From CAXNKH01 sp049296795 (lineage in GTDB: Bacteria; Pseudomonadota; Gammaproteobacteria; Burkholderiales; Burkholderiaceae_C), in the NCBI GenBank assembly GCA_049296795.1, contig JBAQTC010000015.1, positions 124,001-188,000 on the forward strand: DNA of 64,000 bases, read 5' to 3'. Below, piece by piece: positions 1-8,069 of the stretch. The translations under genes were made by a program, and so were the position numbers. Below the pieces are notes generated by a model. That model made no database searches. It was not told the DNA's origin and saw only the letters and a list, made by a program, of their open reading frames with translations. The stretch's first letter is position 1; the number at the start of each line of letters is the position of its first letter.

Positions 1-355
1 CAAAAAGCGAGAACAGCACACTGAGCAAGCGGGTTGGCATGGCTGCAGCAAGTTGGGCGCCAAGCATCGAACCCACCAGAATTCCTGGTGCCAAACTGCG
101 CGCCACCGGCCACAGCACAGCGCCACGTTTGTGGTGGGCCCAGACCGAACTCAGCGAAGTGAAGCTGATGGTGGCGAGCGACGTAGCGACTGCCATCTTC
201 ACAGCATATTGGTCTGGGAAGCCCTTGGCGTTGAGGATGAAAGTCATGAACGGGACCATCAGCATGCCGCCACCCAGCCCGAGCAGGCCCGCGAGAAAAC
301 CAGTACACAGGCCGAGAGCGACCAATTCAAGGATCAGTTGAGGTTCAAGGAGCAT
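1..355 (-). CDS. TauE/SafE family membrane permease, N-terminal part (cut by window edge)
   Basis: About 118 residues are visible, starting at the ATG whose complement ends at 355; the reading frame runs open off the left edge. The first 35 residues are hydrophobic and carry a glycine-rich turn, GLLGLGGGMLMVP, typical of the TauE/SafE (DUF81) permeases. These are inner-membrane proteins with 7-8 helices that are often annotated as sulfite or organosulfonate exporters. A second hydrophobic stretch follows around residues 55-65 and a third near 90-110. The substrate cannot be inferred. It lies downstream of the 6S RNA gene on the same strand, where many proteobacteria instead carry the ygfA/fau gene. 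Confidence 0.85.
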   Translation of the reverse strand, partial: MLLEPQLILELVALGLCTGFLAGLLGLGGGMLMVPFMTFILNAKGFPDQYAVKMAVATSLATISFTSLSSVWAHHKRGAVLWPVARSLAPGILVGSMLGAQLAAAMPTRLLSVLFSLF

Positions 356-387
356 GCAAAAAAGACGCTGAATTGCAGAAGCGGGCA

Positions 388-420
388 AAGAGCCGCCGTG
401 TGGTGGCGAGGCCGGCTCTT
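388..420 (-). terminator. Candidate terminator of the 6S RNA gene
   Basis: An 8-bp perfect stem (AAGAGCCG with CGGCTCTT) encloses a 17-base loop. On the minus strand it is followed only by a short T run. It sits about 20 bases beyond the inferred 3' end of 6S RNA and before the TauE/SafE start. The short T run makes it weak. Confidence 0.4.
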
Positions 421-439
421 GAAGGCAAGGGGGAACGAT

Positions 440-615
440 GTTGTCTGCAAGTGCCACTGGACCGGCATCCTGAACCGGGGTTCAGGTGGGCGAGGGCAGC
501 GTTGGCTTCGGGTTCATCTGACGCGAGATGATCACACCTGCCAGGCAATATTCCAAGCCCGGGCTCTATGAGCATTGGTTCAAGGAATTTAAAGCCCAAT
601 GGCACTGCAGACGGT
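440..615 (-). ncRNA. ssrS: 6S RNA
   Basis: 6S RNA binds sigma70-RNA polymerase holoenzyme and mimics an open promoter. On the minus strand the two ends form a long closing stem: GTCTGCAGTGCCATTGG (complement of 596-612) pairs with CCAGTGGCACTTGCAGAC (complement of 443-460), with one bulge. The roughly 172-nt length matches the usual 6S size of about 180 nt, and the middle part is a long imperfect hairpin with a purine/pyrimidine-rich central region. It lies directly downstream of zapA on the same strand, the classical proteobacterial position of ssrS. Overlapping reading frames here have no coding character. The ends are inferred from the stem, not mapped. Confidence 0.88.
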
Positions 616-619
616 TTCT

Positions 620-625
620 ATTGTA
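620..625 (-). promoter_or_regulatory. -10 element of the 6S RNA promoter
   Basis: On the minus strand TACAAT lies 7 bases before the G that opens the 6S closing stem, the expected spacing to a transcription start. No clear -35 hexamer is seen at 17 bases. Confidence 0.55.
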
Positions 626-675
626 GGCCCATCCATCACAACTTTGGCGACAGGGGCATTGATTTGATGAGGCTG

Positions 676-1002
676 TTAGATCAAGCGGCCATCGTTGCCC
701 AAAGCCAGATCGAGGCGCTCAATCAAAGACCTCAACGTCGAATCGTCGAAGCTTTCGTTGTTGCTGGACGCTGTGGCGTCGGCGGACGTAGTCGTTGTCG
801 CATTGCGGTCGGCCAAATCGAAGGCCAAGTTCAGTGCGGTGAGAACGGCGATACGGTCTCTGGCTTTGACTTTGCCGGCATCGCGGATTTTGCACATCGC
901 AGCGTCCACCCGGGCGACGGCTTGCTGCAGTCGATCTTCACCGTCAACTGGGGCGCCCAGCACATAGCTTTGCCCCATGATGTGAACTTCAAGTTGCTTC
1001 AT
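676..1002 (-). CDS. zapA: Cell division protein ZapA
   Basis: This 108-residue protein begins MKQLEVHIMGQSYVLGAP, the conserved beta-strand start of ZapA, followed by a helical region. ZapA binds FtsZ at midcell and promotes filament bundling; it works as a tetramer through its C-terminal coiled coil. Length is normal for the family. A low-complexity Thr/Ser/Ala stretch (about residues 68-82) interrupts the helical part and looks like a lineage-specific linker. The upstream small coiled-coil gene overlaps it by 14 bases, so they are probably co-transcribed, with 6S RNA downstream. Confidence 0.92.
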   Translation of the reverse strand: MKQLEVHIMGQSYVLGAPVDGEDRLQQAVARVDAAMCKIRDAGKVKARDRIAVLTALNLAFDLADRNATTTTSADATASSNNESFDDSTLRSLIERLDLALGNDGRLI

Positions 1003-1225
1003 GTGGCGCTCGGTTGGTGGGAATCACGCCTTCAGGCAGGCGCTCAAGCAGCGTGTCAACCCGTGCCCGGGCCGCGGACAGACGTGATTTCAAAGAGTCC
1101 CGTTCTTTGCTGAGGGCATCGACTTGTTCCAGCAGCAAGGCATTGGTGCGTTGCAATTCCTCATAGCGCAACAGCAAGCGCTCGACTCGCTCGGTCAGTT
1201 GGTTCAAGGGACTTGAATTTGGCAT
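989..1225 (-). CDS. ZapB-like small coiled-coil protein (TIGR02449 type)
   Basis: A 78-residue protein, almost wholly predicted coiled coil (residues 5-62) with regular Leu spacing and many Glu/Arg/Gln residues, ending in a short Pro-containing tail. Small coiled-coil proteins directly upstream of zapA are a recurrent gene pair in beta- and gammaproteobacteria and are thought to take part in division, like ZapB. It overlaps the zapA start by 14 bases, so translational coupling is likely. The function is inferred from context and coiled-coil content; there is no catalytic motif. Confidence 0.8.
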   Translation of the reverse strand: MPNSSPLNQLTERVERLLLRYEELQRTNALLLEQVDALSKERDSLKSRLSAARARVDTLLERLPEGVIPTNRAPHEAT

Positions 1226-1275
1226 GGAGCACGCATTGTAGGGTTTGCCGAATGACTTCGCATTAAACTACCCCA

Positions 1276-1507
1276 GTTGGTGCTCGCGGCGTGGTTCACA
1301 GGCCGCAGTTCAACGGGAAGCAGGAGGGTCGCATCGCTCCATGTCGCTGGTCGACGTGTGCTGCGCTAAGACCTCACCTGCGCTGCCCCCGCAACGGTCA
1401 ATGGACGAATCAACCGATTCAGCTTTCATCAAACCGCCACTGGATGCCTTGAACAAGCGTCTGGGAAGGCGATGAAGGTCGCTCCATCAGCCCGGATACC
1501 GGCCAAC
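1276..1507 (+). promoter_or_regulatory. Cobalamin (vitamin B12) riboswitch
   Basis: The leader of btuB holds the signature elements of the cobalamin aptamer in order: a closing helix GTTGG (1276-1280) with CCAAC (1503-1507), GGGAAGCAGGAGGG near 1315, the core CCCCCGCAACGGTCAA near 1387, GCCACTGGATG near 1436, CTGGGAAGGCGATGAAGG near 1461, and the B12 box AGCCCGGATACC at 1489-1500. Adenosylcobalamin binding is expected to reduce expression of the uptake genes downstream. A terminator follows within 40 bases, which points to control by transcription termination. Short reading frames overlapping it are accidental. Confidence 0.95.
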
Positions 1508-1514
1508 AAGGTAG

Positions 1515-1532
1515 CTGCACGCACGCGTGCAG
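1515..1532 (+). other. Hairpin between aptamer and terminator (possible anti-terminator partner)
   Basis: CTGCACG and CGTGCAG form a 7-bp perfect stem with a 4-base loop, between the B12 box and the terminator. It may take part in the switching structure, but the alternative pairing was not worked out. Confidence 0.4.
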
Positions 1533-1545
1533 TCGTAACGCCCAA

Positions 1546-1577
1546 GCGCTGTCGGGGAAGACGGCGAGGGTTTTTTG
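1546..1577 (+). terminator. Rho-independent terminator of the riboswitch expression platform
   Basis: CGCTGTC (1547-1553) pairs with GACGGCG (1560-1566, one G-U) around the loop GGGGAA. The stem is followed by AGGG and six T residues. It ends 15 bases before the btuB start codon, so it can stop transcription before the gene when cobalamin is bound. Confidence 0.75.
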
Positions 1578-1591
1578 TTCAGTTTTAAATT

Positions 1592-3514
1592 ATGAAATCT
1601 TGCTCTATTCCCAAACGCACAATCGCGTTCCTTTTGCTCGGCTCTCTGAGCTTGGCCGCTTGGTGTCAATCGTCTTTGAAAGAAGTGGTGGTTGTAGCAT
1701 CCCGTATTGAAGAGCCTCTTGCGGAGGTATTGCCTGCGGTAACCGTGATTACGCGTCAAGAAATTCAACAGCTAAATTTCGATGACATTTATAGTGTTCT
1801 CCAAGGAATTTCTGGTGTGGAATTATTTCGTACTGGAGGGCCGGGTAGTCCCATTTCAATCTATTCGCGTGGTGCCAGCAGTTCGCAGACATTGGTACTG
1901 ATAGATGGTGTTCCTTTTTCAGCGCAAGGAACGATTGGTTCTCTTTCACCAATCGAAACCATACCGTTGCAAGTCATAGAGCGTATTGAAATACTTCGCG
2001 GTAACGCTTCTGCTGTGTATGGGCCAGGTGCGGTCGGTGGCGTTATTCAGGTCTTCACCAACAAGGATGCGACCGGTTTGGGGCCGCATGTTGCCATGAC
2101 TGCTGGTTCCAAGGGAACTCAACAGGTCATTGCGGGTTGGGCGGGGAGGCTAGAGGACACCACCATTCGTTTTTCAATGGGTCAAAACAGCAGTCGAGGG
2201 ATTGAAGCCTTGTCGCATCAAAAGTACCCCGCTGTAAATCCTGGGTTGAATGGATATCGAAATGAATTTGTGAATGGGTCTATGACGCATGCAATCTCTG
2301 CTGTGTCCAAGCTAACGGTTCATTATTTCGGCAGTCTCTTGAGTTCCGAGTTCGACAATAACTACGCATCATCGGCTTCTGAGCAATGGAAAAATAAATC
2401 TAAAACTGAAATACTTGGGCTTCAACTGGATCAGCGCATGACGGACCGCTGGCGTTCAAATATGCAGGTTTCCCAGTCAATCAATGATCAATCTACACTG
2501 ACCAATGACCAGTTGAATGCCAGTTATGGTTCATTTATAACCAAGCATCAAACCTTGCGTTGGGGTAATGATTACGAATTGTCGCATCGGGATATTCTGA
2601 GTTTCGGGTACAACAGCACACGATCCACGCTGGACGCCAACCACACCGGTTATCTGGCTGACTGGACACAGGTTCCTGTGACCTTAAATCCATCCTTGGG
2701 GTTGCAACGCATATATTCAGGCCTCAATGCCACGCGTGATCGTTGGCACTTCCAAGCATCACTTGGGCATGAGCTGTTGCCCCATGACATTCAAGGAAAT
2801 ACCTATCTGTTCGGAGCAGGATATCAATTGGGTGGAGGCTATAAAGCTACAGTCACCCGATCAAATGCTTTGCAATCACCTACGTTGGGGCAGTTGTATG
2901 ACGTGGCTTTTGGCGGCAACCAGACATTGAAACCCGAAAAATCCAAGAGTTTTGAAATGGGATTGCAATACAACGGGGTCAACCACCAATGGCGCGTTGT
3001 TGCCTTTCAAGTTGATTACACCGACTTGATAGCTAGTGGAAACACACTTGTAGCTGATCCGTACTGGGCAGCACAACACGTCAAGCAACTTGAAAACGTT
3101 AACAAAGCTAAAAATGAAGGCTTGGAAACTTCTTTCAAACAACGTTTCGGTGCACTCAGCGTGGGCGTGAATTTCACGCACCAAACGCCTATCAATATTG
3201 ATTCGATGGTCTCTGTGATGAATAAATCAAGAAATTTTGGATCCTTCAATGCTGATTACGTAATCGATGCCAAGTCGTCAATGAATTTGAAAATTTTCTC
3301 AACATCTAAACGGAAAACCTTCGACCCGAATGACATCAAGGTTGATACCGCCGGTTATGCTGTTCTGAATCTTGGGTTCAAGCGGGAGCTTGACCGTTCC
3401 TGGACTGCCACTGCTAGCATTAATAACGTTTTGGATCGAACTTACTTCCATGCGGCTGGCTACAACAATTTCCCTCGTACTTACATGCTGGGTCTGCGCT
3501 ATCAAGGAAGATGA
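1592..3514 (+). CDS. btuB: TonB-dependent vitamin B12 receptor BtuB
   Basis: A 640-residue outer-membrane receptor. Residues 1-26 are a signal peptide (hydrophobic core AFLLLGSLSLAAW). A TonB-box-like segment LKEVVVVAS follows at about 29-37, then the plug domain (about 45-155, with VLIDGVPF and ERIEILRGNASAVYGPGAVGGV) and a 22-strand-type barrel to the C terminus. The last residues are RYQGR, so the usual terminal aromatic residue is absent. The riboswitch just upstream and the btuFCD genes downstream identify cobalamin as the substrate. Transport across the outer membrane uses energy from TonB-ExbB-ExbD, which is not in this window. No strong ribosome site precedes the ATG. Confidence 0.93.
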   Translation: MKSCSIPKRTIAFLLLGSLSLAAWCQSSLKEVVVVASRIEEPLAEVLPAVTVITRQEIQQLNFDDIYSVLQGISGVELFRTGGPGSPISIYSRGASSSQTLVLIDGVPFSAQGTIGSLSPIETIPLQVIERIEILRGNASAVYGPGAVGGVIQVFTNKDATGLGPHVAMTAGSKGTQQVIAGWAGRLEDTTIRFSMGQNSSRGIEALSHQKYPAVNPGLNGYRNEFVNGSMTHAISAVSKLTVHYFGSLLSSEFDNNYASSASEQWKNKSKTEILGLQLDQRMTDRWRSNMQVSQSINDQSTLTNDQLNASYGSFITKHQTLRWGNDYELSHRDILSFGYNSTRSTLDANHTGYLADWTQVPVTLNPSLGLQRIYSGLNATRDRWHFQASLGHELLPHDIQGNTYLFGAGYQLGGGYKATVTRSNALQSPTLGQLYDVAFGGNQTLKPEKSKSFEMGLQYNGVNHQWRVVAFQVDYTDLIASGNTLVADPYWAAQHVKQLENVNKAKNEGLETSFKQRFGALSVGVNFTHQTPINIDSMVSVMNKSRNFGSFNADYVIDAKSSMNLKIFSTSKRKTFDPNDIKVDTAGYAVLNLGFKRELDRSWTATASINNVLDRTYFHAAGYNNFPRTYMLGLRYQGR

Positions 3515-3575
3515 AATGATCTCGGCATGAAAAAACTCTTCCCCCGTCGCATCGTGCTGGCCTGGAGCGAGCAGC

Positions 3576-4466
3576 ATGCTTGATCGTTTTTTGAAGTCGG
3601 CCGTTGGCGGAGCAATGCTGTTGGCGCTGTTGCTGCCAGTGTCGGCGCAGGGCTTGGAGGTCAAAGATGACCGCGGTTTGACGCATCATTTCGCCCAGCC
3701 GCCGCTACGCATTGTCAGTCTGCTGCCCTCGTTGACCGAGACGGTTTGTGCATTGGGTCAATGTGCGCGTCTGGTGGGTGTTGATCGTTATTCGAACTAT
3801 CCGGCAAGCGTTCAAAAATTGCCCAAGCTTGGCGGCGGCATCGATCCGGCTATTGAAGCGGTGCTGGCCCTGCAACCCGATGTGGTGCTAATGGCTTCTT
3901 CATCGCGCTCAGTTCAACAATTGCGCTCACTGGGCTTGAAGGTGTTGACCTTGGAGCCCAAGAGCCATGCCGATATGCGGCGAGTGATTAACACGCTGGG
4001 TGAGTTGCTGGCCATCGCGCCCGAGGTCGGGGCCCAGCGGGTATGGAGCGCGATTGATTCGGGCATCACAGCAGCAGCAAATGCGTTGCCGGCGAAAGTC
4101 AGGCAGACAAAGGTCTATATCGAAGTCAACAACGGCCCCTATGCCGCCAGCGAAGCGTCGTTTCTGGGTGAAACTTTGAGTCGACTGGGTGCTGTCAATA
4201 TTGTTCCGGCGGCATTGGGGCCTTTTCCTCAACTCAACCCGGAGTACGTGGTGCGCGCTAATCCAGACCTCATCATGATTGGCGAGCGAAGTGACAGCCT
4301 GGCTGGGCTGGCGCAGCGCCCAGGTTGGAGCCGGATCCGTGCCATCCAGGCGCAACGGGTGTGCGTTTTCTCGCCAGAGCAGTCCGATATTTTGGTGCGA
4401 CCGGGGCCGCGCATGGACGAGGCGGCCCGCATCATGGCCCAATGTTTGATGGAGAAAGCGTTTTGA
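3576..4466 (+). CDS. btuF: Periplasmic cobalamin-binding protein BtuF
   Basis: A 296-residue class III solute-binding protein (TroA/PF01497 fold). The signal peptide spans about residues 1-24 (core MLLALLLPVSAQG). The mature start DDRGLTHHFAQPPLRIVSLLPSLTETVCALG is characteristic of B12- and iron-siderophore-binding proteins: two lobes joined by a rigid helix. It would hand cobalamin to the BtuCD permease. It lies 61 bases after btuB, and its 3' end overlaps the btuC start. Confidence 0.9.
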   Translation: MLDRFLKSAVGGAMLLALLLPVSAQGLEVKDDRGLTHHFAQPPLRIVSLLPSLTETVCALGQCARLVGVDRYSNYPASVQKLPKLGGGIDPAIEAVLALQPDVVLMASSSRSVQQLRSLGLKVLTLEPKSHADMRRVINTLGELLAIAPEVGAQRVWSAIDSGITAAANALPAKVRQTKVYIEVNNGPYAASEASFLGETLSRLGAVNIVPAALGPFPQLNPEYVVRANPDLIMIGERSDSLAGLAQRPGWSRIRAIQAQRVCVFSPEQSDILVRPGPRMDEAARIMAQCLMEKAF

Positions 4467-5476
4467 GCTTGACTCTTGCTAACCGTCGTGCCGGTTTGCT
4501 AGGACTGGTTTTGTTGCTTCTCAGTGCGGCCATGTTGCTCGTTGGCGTGGGCGTGGGGAATACTGGTTTCGATCCGCTGTGGCGTCTTTGGCAAGACCCT
4601 ATTGCGCTGCAAATCGTGCAGGACATACGGCTGCCGCGCAGTGTTGGGGCCTGGCTCGCGGGGGCCTTGCTCGGACTTTCCGGCGCCTTGGCCCAAGGCC
4701 TGTTTCGCAATCCGCTGGCTGACCCTTATTTGCTCGGAAGCGCTTCGGGCGCGGCATTGGGCCTGGCACTGGCGCTGGTTCTGACTGGGGTGTCACCGTT
4801 GGCTGCACCCTGGTTGCTACGCCTGGGCCTGACGGGCGCCGCTTTTGCGGGTGCGGTCGGGGCCGTCATGCTGACTTTGCTTTTGGCTCAAGGGGTGCAG
4901 CACACGCTGCGCTTGCTGCTCGCAGGGGTGATTGTTGGGGTGGTGTTGGGAGCTTTGAGTTCCTTGACCTTGATGCTCGCGCCCGAATTGTTGCAGACCA
5001 TGCAGTCCTTCATGTTGGGTTCGACCAGTTTTATCGGTTGGTCGGCTTGCGTCGTGATGGCGCTGTTGTGGCTTTTGTGTCAGTTGGCTGCCTGGTTGCT
5101 CAGCCCAGCACTTGATGGCTTGGCTTTGGGGGAAGCCACGGCCACCAGTTTGGGCCTGCCGTTGCCATCCATGCGGATGGCGCTGATCTTAGTGCTGGCG
5201 CTGGCTACCGGCGCTGCCGTGGCCCAGACTGGTTTGATCGCTTTTGTTGGTTTGGCAGCTCCGCATCTGGTTCGATCTTTTGTTTCACTGAGCTACCGAC
5301 GCTTGATTTTGTTGTCGAGTCTGATGGGCGGTGTGCTGCTGTTGGCTGCCGATAACCTGGCTCGCGGTCTGATCGCTCCGCAAGAACTACCGATCGGTAT
5401 TTTGAGCGCGGTGCTCGGCGGGGCTTACCTGTTGTGGCTGATGCAGTTCCAGTCGGGTGGGGGAAAGCAGCTGTGA
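4442..5476 (+). CDS. btuC: Vitamin B12 ABC transporter permease BtuC
   Basis: A FecCD-family permease of about 344 residues with roughly ten membrane helices. Conserved segments include DIRLPRSVGAWLAGALLGLSG, GAALAQGLFRNPLADPYLLG and TGLIAFVGLAAPHLVR, the last being the coupling-helix region that contacts the ATPase. The open frame extends 39 codons further upstream but that part overlaps btuF and has no permease character. I chose the ATG at 4442, 25 bases inside the end of btuF. A TTG at 4463 that overlaps the btuF stop is an alternative. The gene ends in a GTGA overlap with btuD. Confidence 0.9.
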   Translation: MFDGESVLSLTLANRRAGLLGLVLLLLSAAMLLVGVGVGNTGFDPLWRLWQDPIALQIVQDIRLPRSVGAWLAGALLGLSGALAQGLFRNPLADPYLLGSASGAALGLALALVLTGVSPLAAPWLLRLGLTGAAFAGAVGAVMLTLLLAQGVQHTLRLLLAGVIVGVVLGALSSLTLMLAPELLQTMQSFMLGSTSFIGWSACVVMALLWLLCQLAAWLLSPALDGLALGEATATSLGLPLPSMRMALILVLALATGAAVAQTGLIAFVGLAAPHLVRSFVSLSYRRLILLSSLMGGVLLLAADNLARGLIAPQELPIGILSAVLGGAYLLWLMQFQSGGGKQL

Positions 5477-6246
5477 ATTTTTCCCTCCAAGCCCAGGGTC
5501 TCAAGGCTAGTCTGGCGGGCGTCGAAATTTTGCACGACCTGAGCTTGGCTTTCCCCCGGGCTTGCTGGACCAGCATTGTTGGACCCAACGGGGCCGGTAA
5601 ATCGACCTTACTCAAGGCCTTGGCGGGTCTGTTGCCGGCCCAGGGCAGAGTCTGTTTACTAGGTCAGGATGTGCTTGCATTGAGCGGGCGGGAGCGGGCG
5701 CGCCGCTTGTCTTGGTTGGGCCAGAGCGAGCTTGCTGCTGACGATTTGAGCGTGTACGACGTGGCCATGCTGGGTCGTTTGCCGCACCAGAGCTGGCTGG
5801 CCAGCCCCAATACAGCCGACCGGGCTGCCGTAGAACAAGCTTTGCGCTCCACCCAGGCTTGGGACTGGCGCAGCCGACAGTTAGCTCAGCTCTCCAGCGG
5901 CGAACGCCAGCGTGTTTTGCTGGCAAGAGCGCTGGCGGTACAGGCCGACGTGCTTCTGATGGACGAGCCCCTGGTCAATTTGGATCCGCCGCACCAAGTG
6001 GATTGGCTGCTGCTGGTGCGTGAGCTGGTGGGCAGTGGCAAAACCGTGGTCAGCGTGCTGCATGAAATCTCCCTGGCGCTGCAGGCCGACGAGATGGTGG
6101 TGATGGCGCACGGCCGCATCGTGCACCAAGGCGCTTGCAAGGATCAGGCAACGCACTGCGCGGTGGAGCAGGTGTTCGAACAACGCATTGCGATTGCCGC
6201 CGTCGGGTCGCAGTGGGTGGCGTTGCCGCGCACGCAACCCAGATAG
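5473..6246 (+). CDS. btuD: Vitamin B12 ABC transporter ATPase BtuD
   Basis: A 257-residue ABC ATPase powering B12 import. It has a Walker A motif GPNGAGKST, an LSSGERQRVLLARAL signature, Walker B VLLMDEP and the switch histidine in SVLHEISLAL. I chose the GTG at 5473, which overlaps the btuC stop as GTGA; an ATG at 5434 would add 13 residues that overlap btuC. It is the last gene of the riboswitch-controlled btuBFCD unit. Confidence 0.9.
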   Translation: MNFSLQAQGLKASLAGVEILHDLSLAFPRACWTSIVGPNGAGKSTLLKALAGLLPAQGRVCLLGQDVLALSGRERARRLSWLGQSELAADDLSVYDVAMLGRLPHQSWLASPNTADRAAVEQALRSTQAWDWRSRQLAQLSSGERQRVLLARALAVQADVLLMDEPLVNLDPPHQVDWLLLVRELVGSGKTVVSVLHEISLALQADEMVVMAHGRIVHQGACKDQATHCAVEQVFEQRIAIAAVGSQWVALPRTQPR

Positions 6247-6286
6247 CCCTGGCAGTTCAAGGATTCTGAATTAAGGCTCGACTGGC

Positions 6287-6292
6287 TACAAT
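6287..6292 (+). promoter_or_regulatory. Candidate -10 box for the following receptor gene
   Basis: TACAAT lies 42 bases before the start codon of the Bug receptor. The hexamer 17 bases upstream, TTCTGA, is a poor -35 match. Confidence 0.35.
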
Positions 6293-6333
6293 CTGTCGTT
6301 TCGCACGTCTATACCTGTCAACGAGGACATTCC

Positions 6334-7335
6334 ATGACAAACCAAAGCAACAATCCATTTAAGACCTTGGTCGTGGCTTCGGCTGCAGCCCTGTTCGCCA
6401 TGGTCAGCGCTCCGGCTTTGGCCCAAGCCTACCCGGACAAGGCCATTTCGCTGGTCGTTCCTTTCGCCGCTGGTGGCCCGACCGATGCCGTAGCCCGCAT
6501 GATCGCCATCCCGATGGGAAAAGCCTTGGGCCAGACCGTGGTGGTGGAAAACGTGATTGGTGCTGGCGGCACCATCGGCGTGACCAAGGTGGCACGCGCA
6601 GCACCCAATGGTTATTCGATTCTGTTGCACCACATGGGCATGGCTACCGCGCCAGCCCTGTACCGCAAACTGCAATTTGATCCACTGAAGGATTTTGAGT
6701 ACATCGGTCAAGTGGTTGATGTACCCATGACCTTGTTGGCGCGCAAGGACTTTCCAGCCGCCAATTTCAAGGAATTGGTGGCTTACGTGAAAGCCAACAA
6801 AGACAAAGTGTCGCTGGCCAATGCCGGTCTCGGCGCGGTATCGCATTTGTGCGGCCTGTTGTTCCAGAGCCATATTGAAGTCGACCTCACCACGATTCCT
6901 TACAAAGGTACAGCCCCGGCGATGAACGATTTGCTCGGCGGCCAGGTTGATTTACTGTGTGACCAGACCACCCAAACCGTACCCATCATCAAGGACGGCG
7001 GTCGCGTCAAGGTGTACGGTGTGACGTCCCTGACCCGTTTGTCGGCTCTGCCCAATGTGCCAACGCTCGACGAGCAAGGACTCAAAGGTTTTGAAGTCAA
7101 GGTCTGGCATGGCATGTACACACCCAAAGGTACACCCGCTGCCGTCAACGAAAAAATTGGTGCAGCCCTGGTCGCAGCCATGCAAGACCCAGTGGTCAAG
7201 CAGCGCTTGGCTGAACTGAGCTCGGACATCGTTCCTGCCAACAAGATGACGCCTAACGGTTTGAAGACTCACCTCGAAGCTGAAATCAACAAGTGGGGCC
7301 CGGTCATCAAAAAAGCCGGCATTTACGCCGACTGA
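6334..7335 (+). CDS. Bug-family (tripartite tricarboxylate, TctC-type) solute receptor
   Basis: A 333-residue periplasmic binding protein. The signal peptide covers about residues 1-31 (ending PALAQA). Family hallmarks follow: YPDKAISLVVPFAAGGPTDA, GQTVVVENVIGAGGTIG, and PYKGTAPAMNDLLGGQVDL. Bug proteins bind carboxylates, amides or nicotinate-like compounds with a Venus-flytrap fold. A good ribosome site (GAGGA) precedes the ATG. No TctA/TctB permease is nearby, so this is one of the many orphan receptors usual in Burkholderiales. The ligand is unknown. Confidence 0.9.
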   Translation: MTNQSNNPFKTLVVASAAALFAMVSAPALAQAYPDKAISLVVPFAAGGPTDAVARMIAIPMGKALGQTVVVENVIGAGGTIGVTKVARAAPNGYSILLHHMGMATAPALYRKLQFDPLKDFEYIGQVVDVPMTLLARKDFPAANFKELVAYVKANKDKVSLANAGLGAVSHLCGLLFQSHIEVDLTTIPYKGTAPAMNDLLGGQVDLLCDQTTQTVPIIKDGGRVKVYGVTSLTRLSALPNVPTLDEQGLKGFEVKVWHGMYTPKGTPAAVNEKIGAALVAAMQDPVVKQRLAELSSDIVPANKMTPNGLKTHLEAEINKWGPVIKKAGIYAD

Positions 7336-7348
7336 TGTAACTTTGATT

Positions 7349-7990
7349 TCAGCCCGGGGCCCGCGTCTTGGGCTTGAAATCACAGCAGTCAGCCACTGCG
7401 CATTGCCAGCACATAGGCTTGCGTGCCTGGCAAATATAGCGGCCGTGCAGGATCAGCCAATGGTGAGCCCCCACCAAATAAGCTGGCGGAACCCGTTTGA
7501 GCAATTTGAGTTCCACCGCCAGCGGTGTCTTGCCCACGGCCAATCCGGTTCGGTTGCTGACACGGAATATATGGGTGTCGACCGCCATGGTGGCCTCACC
7601 AAAAGCGGTGTTGAGAACCACGTTAGCGGTCTTGCGACCGACGCCAGGCAAGGTTTGTAAAGCTTCACGACTGCGTGGAACTTCGCCGCCAAACTGCTCC
7701 AGCAAGATCTGGCAAGATTGCAACAGGTGTTTGGCTTTGCTGCGGTACAGACCCAGTGTTTTGAGGTAATTTTCCAGTGCGGGTAAACCGAGCGCCAGAA
7801 TTTTCTGGGGCGTGTTGGCCACCGCAAACAGCTGCCGTGTTACTTTGTTGACACCGATGTCCGTGCTTTGTGCTGACAACATCACAGCGCACAGCAACTC
7901 GAAAACGCTGCTGTAATGTAGTTCGGTTACCGGATGCGGATTGGCCGCTTGCAGCCGAGAAAAAAATGTTTCAATCTGGTCTTTGTTCAT
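7349..7990 (-). CDS. nth: Endonuclease III (DNA glycosylase/AP lyase)
   Basis: A 213-residue base-excision repair enzyme that removes oxidised pyrimidines and nicks the abasic site. The helix-hairpin-helix LPGVGRKTANVVL carries the catalytic Lys, and the catalytic Asp is in TMAVDTHIFRV. The C terminus holds the [4Fe-4S] cluster pattern C-x6-C-x2-C-x5-C (CQARKPMCWQCAVADCC). Length is the family norm. It is convergent with the preceding receptor gene, 13 bases apart. Confidence 0.96.
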   Translation of the reverse strand: MNKDQIETFFSRLQAANPHPVTELHYSSVFELLCAVMLSAQSTDIGVNKVTRQLFAVANTPQKILALGLPALENYLKTLGLYRSKAKHLLQSCQILLEQFGGEVPRSREALQTLPGVGRKTANVVLNTAFGEATMAVDTHIFRVSNRTGLAVGKTPLAVELKLLKRVPPAYLVGAHHWLILHGRYICQARKPMCWQCAVADCCDFKPKTRAPG

Positions 7991-8069
7991 GGTCGTTCCG
8001 GGCTTAATCTTTAGCTAACATTGTGCCCAAGCCTTTAACCCGTTCCCGCAGCCCTGGAAACCAAGCCAC

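Noticed and set aside
39..571. Plus-strand open frames of 100 and 172 residues
   Set aside because: They lie antisense to the TauE/SafE gene and the 6S RNA gene and have no recognisable protein features.
345..605. Minus-strand 86-residue open frame
   Set aside because: It is the 6S RNA sequence read as codons; the stem structure and zapA context explain the region better.
1245..1475. Plus-strand 76-residue open frame
   Set aside because: It falls within the cobalamin riboswitch.
7345..7381. Inverted repeat GATTTCAGCCC/GGGCTTGAAATC as a bidirectional terminator
   Set aside because: It overlaps the end of nth and no T run follows on either strand, so I did not list it as a terminator.
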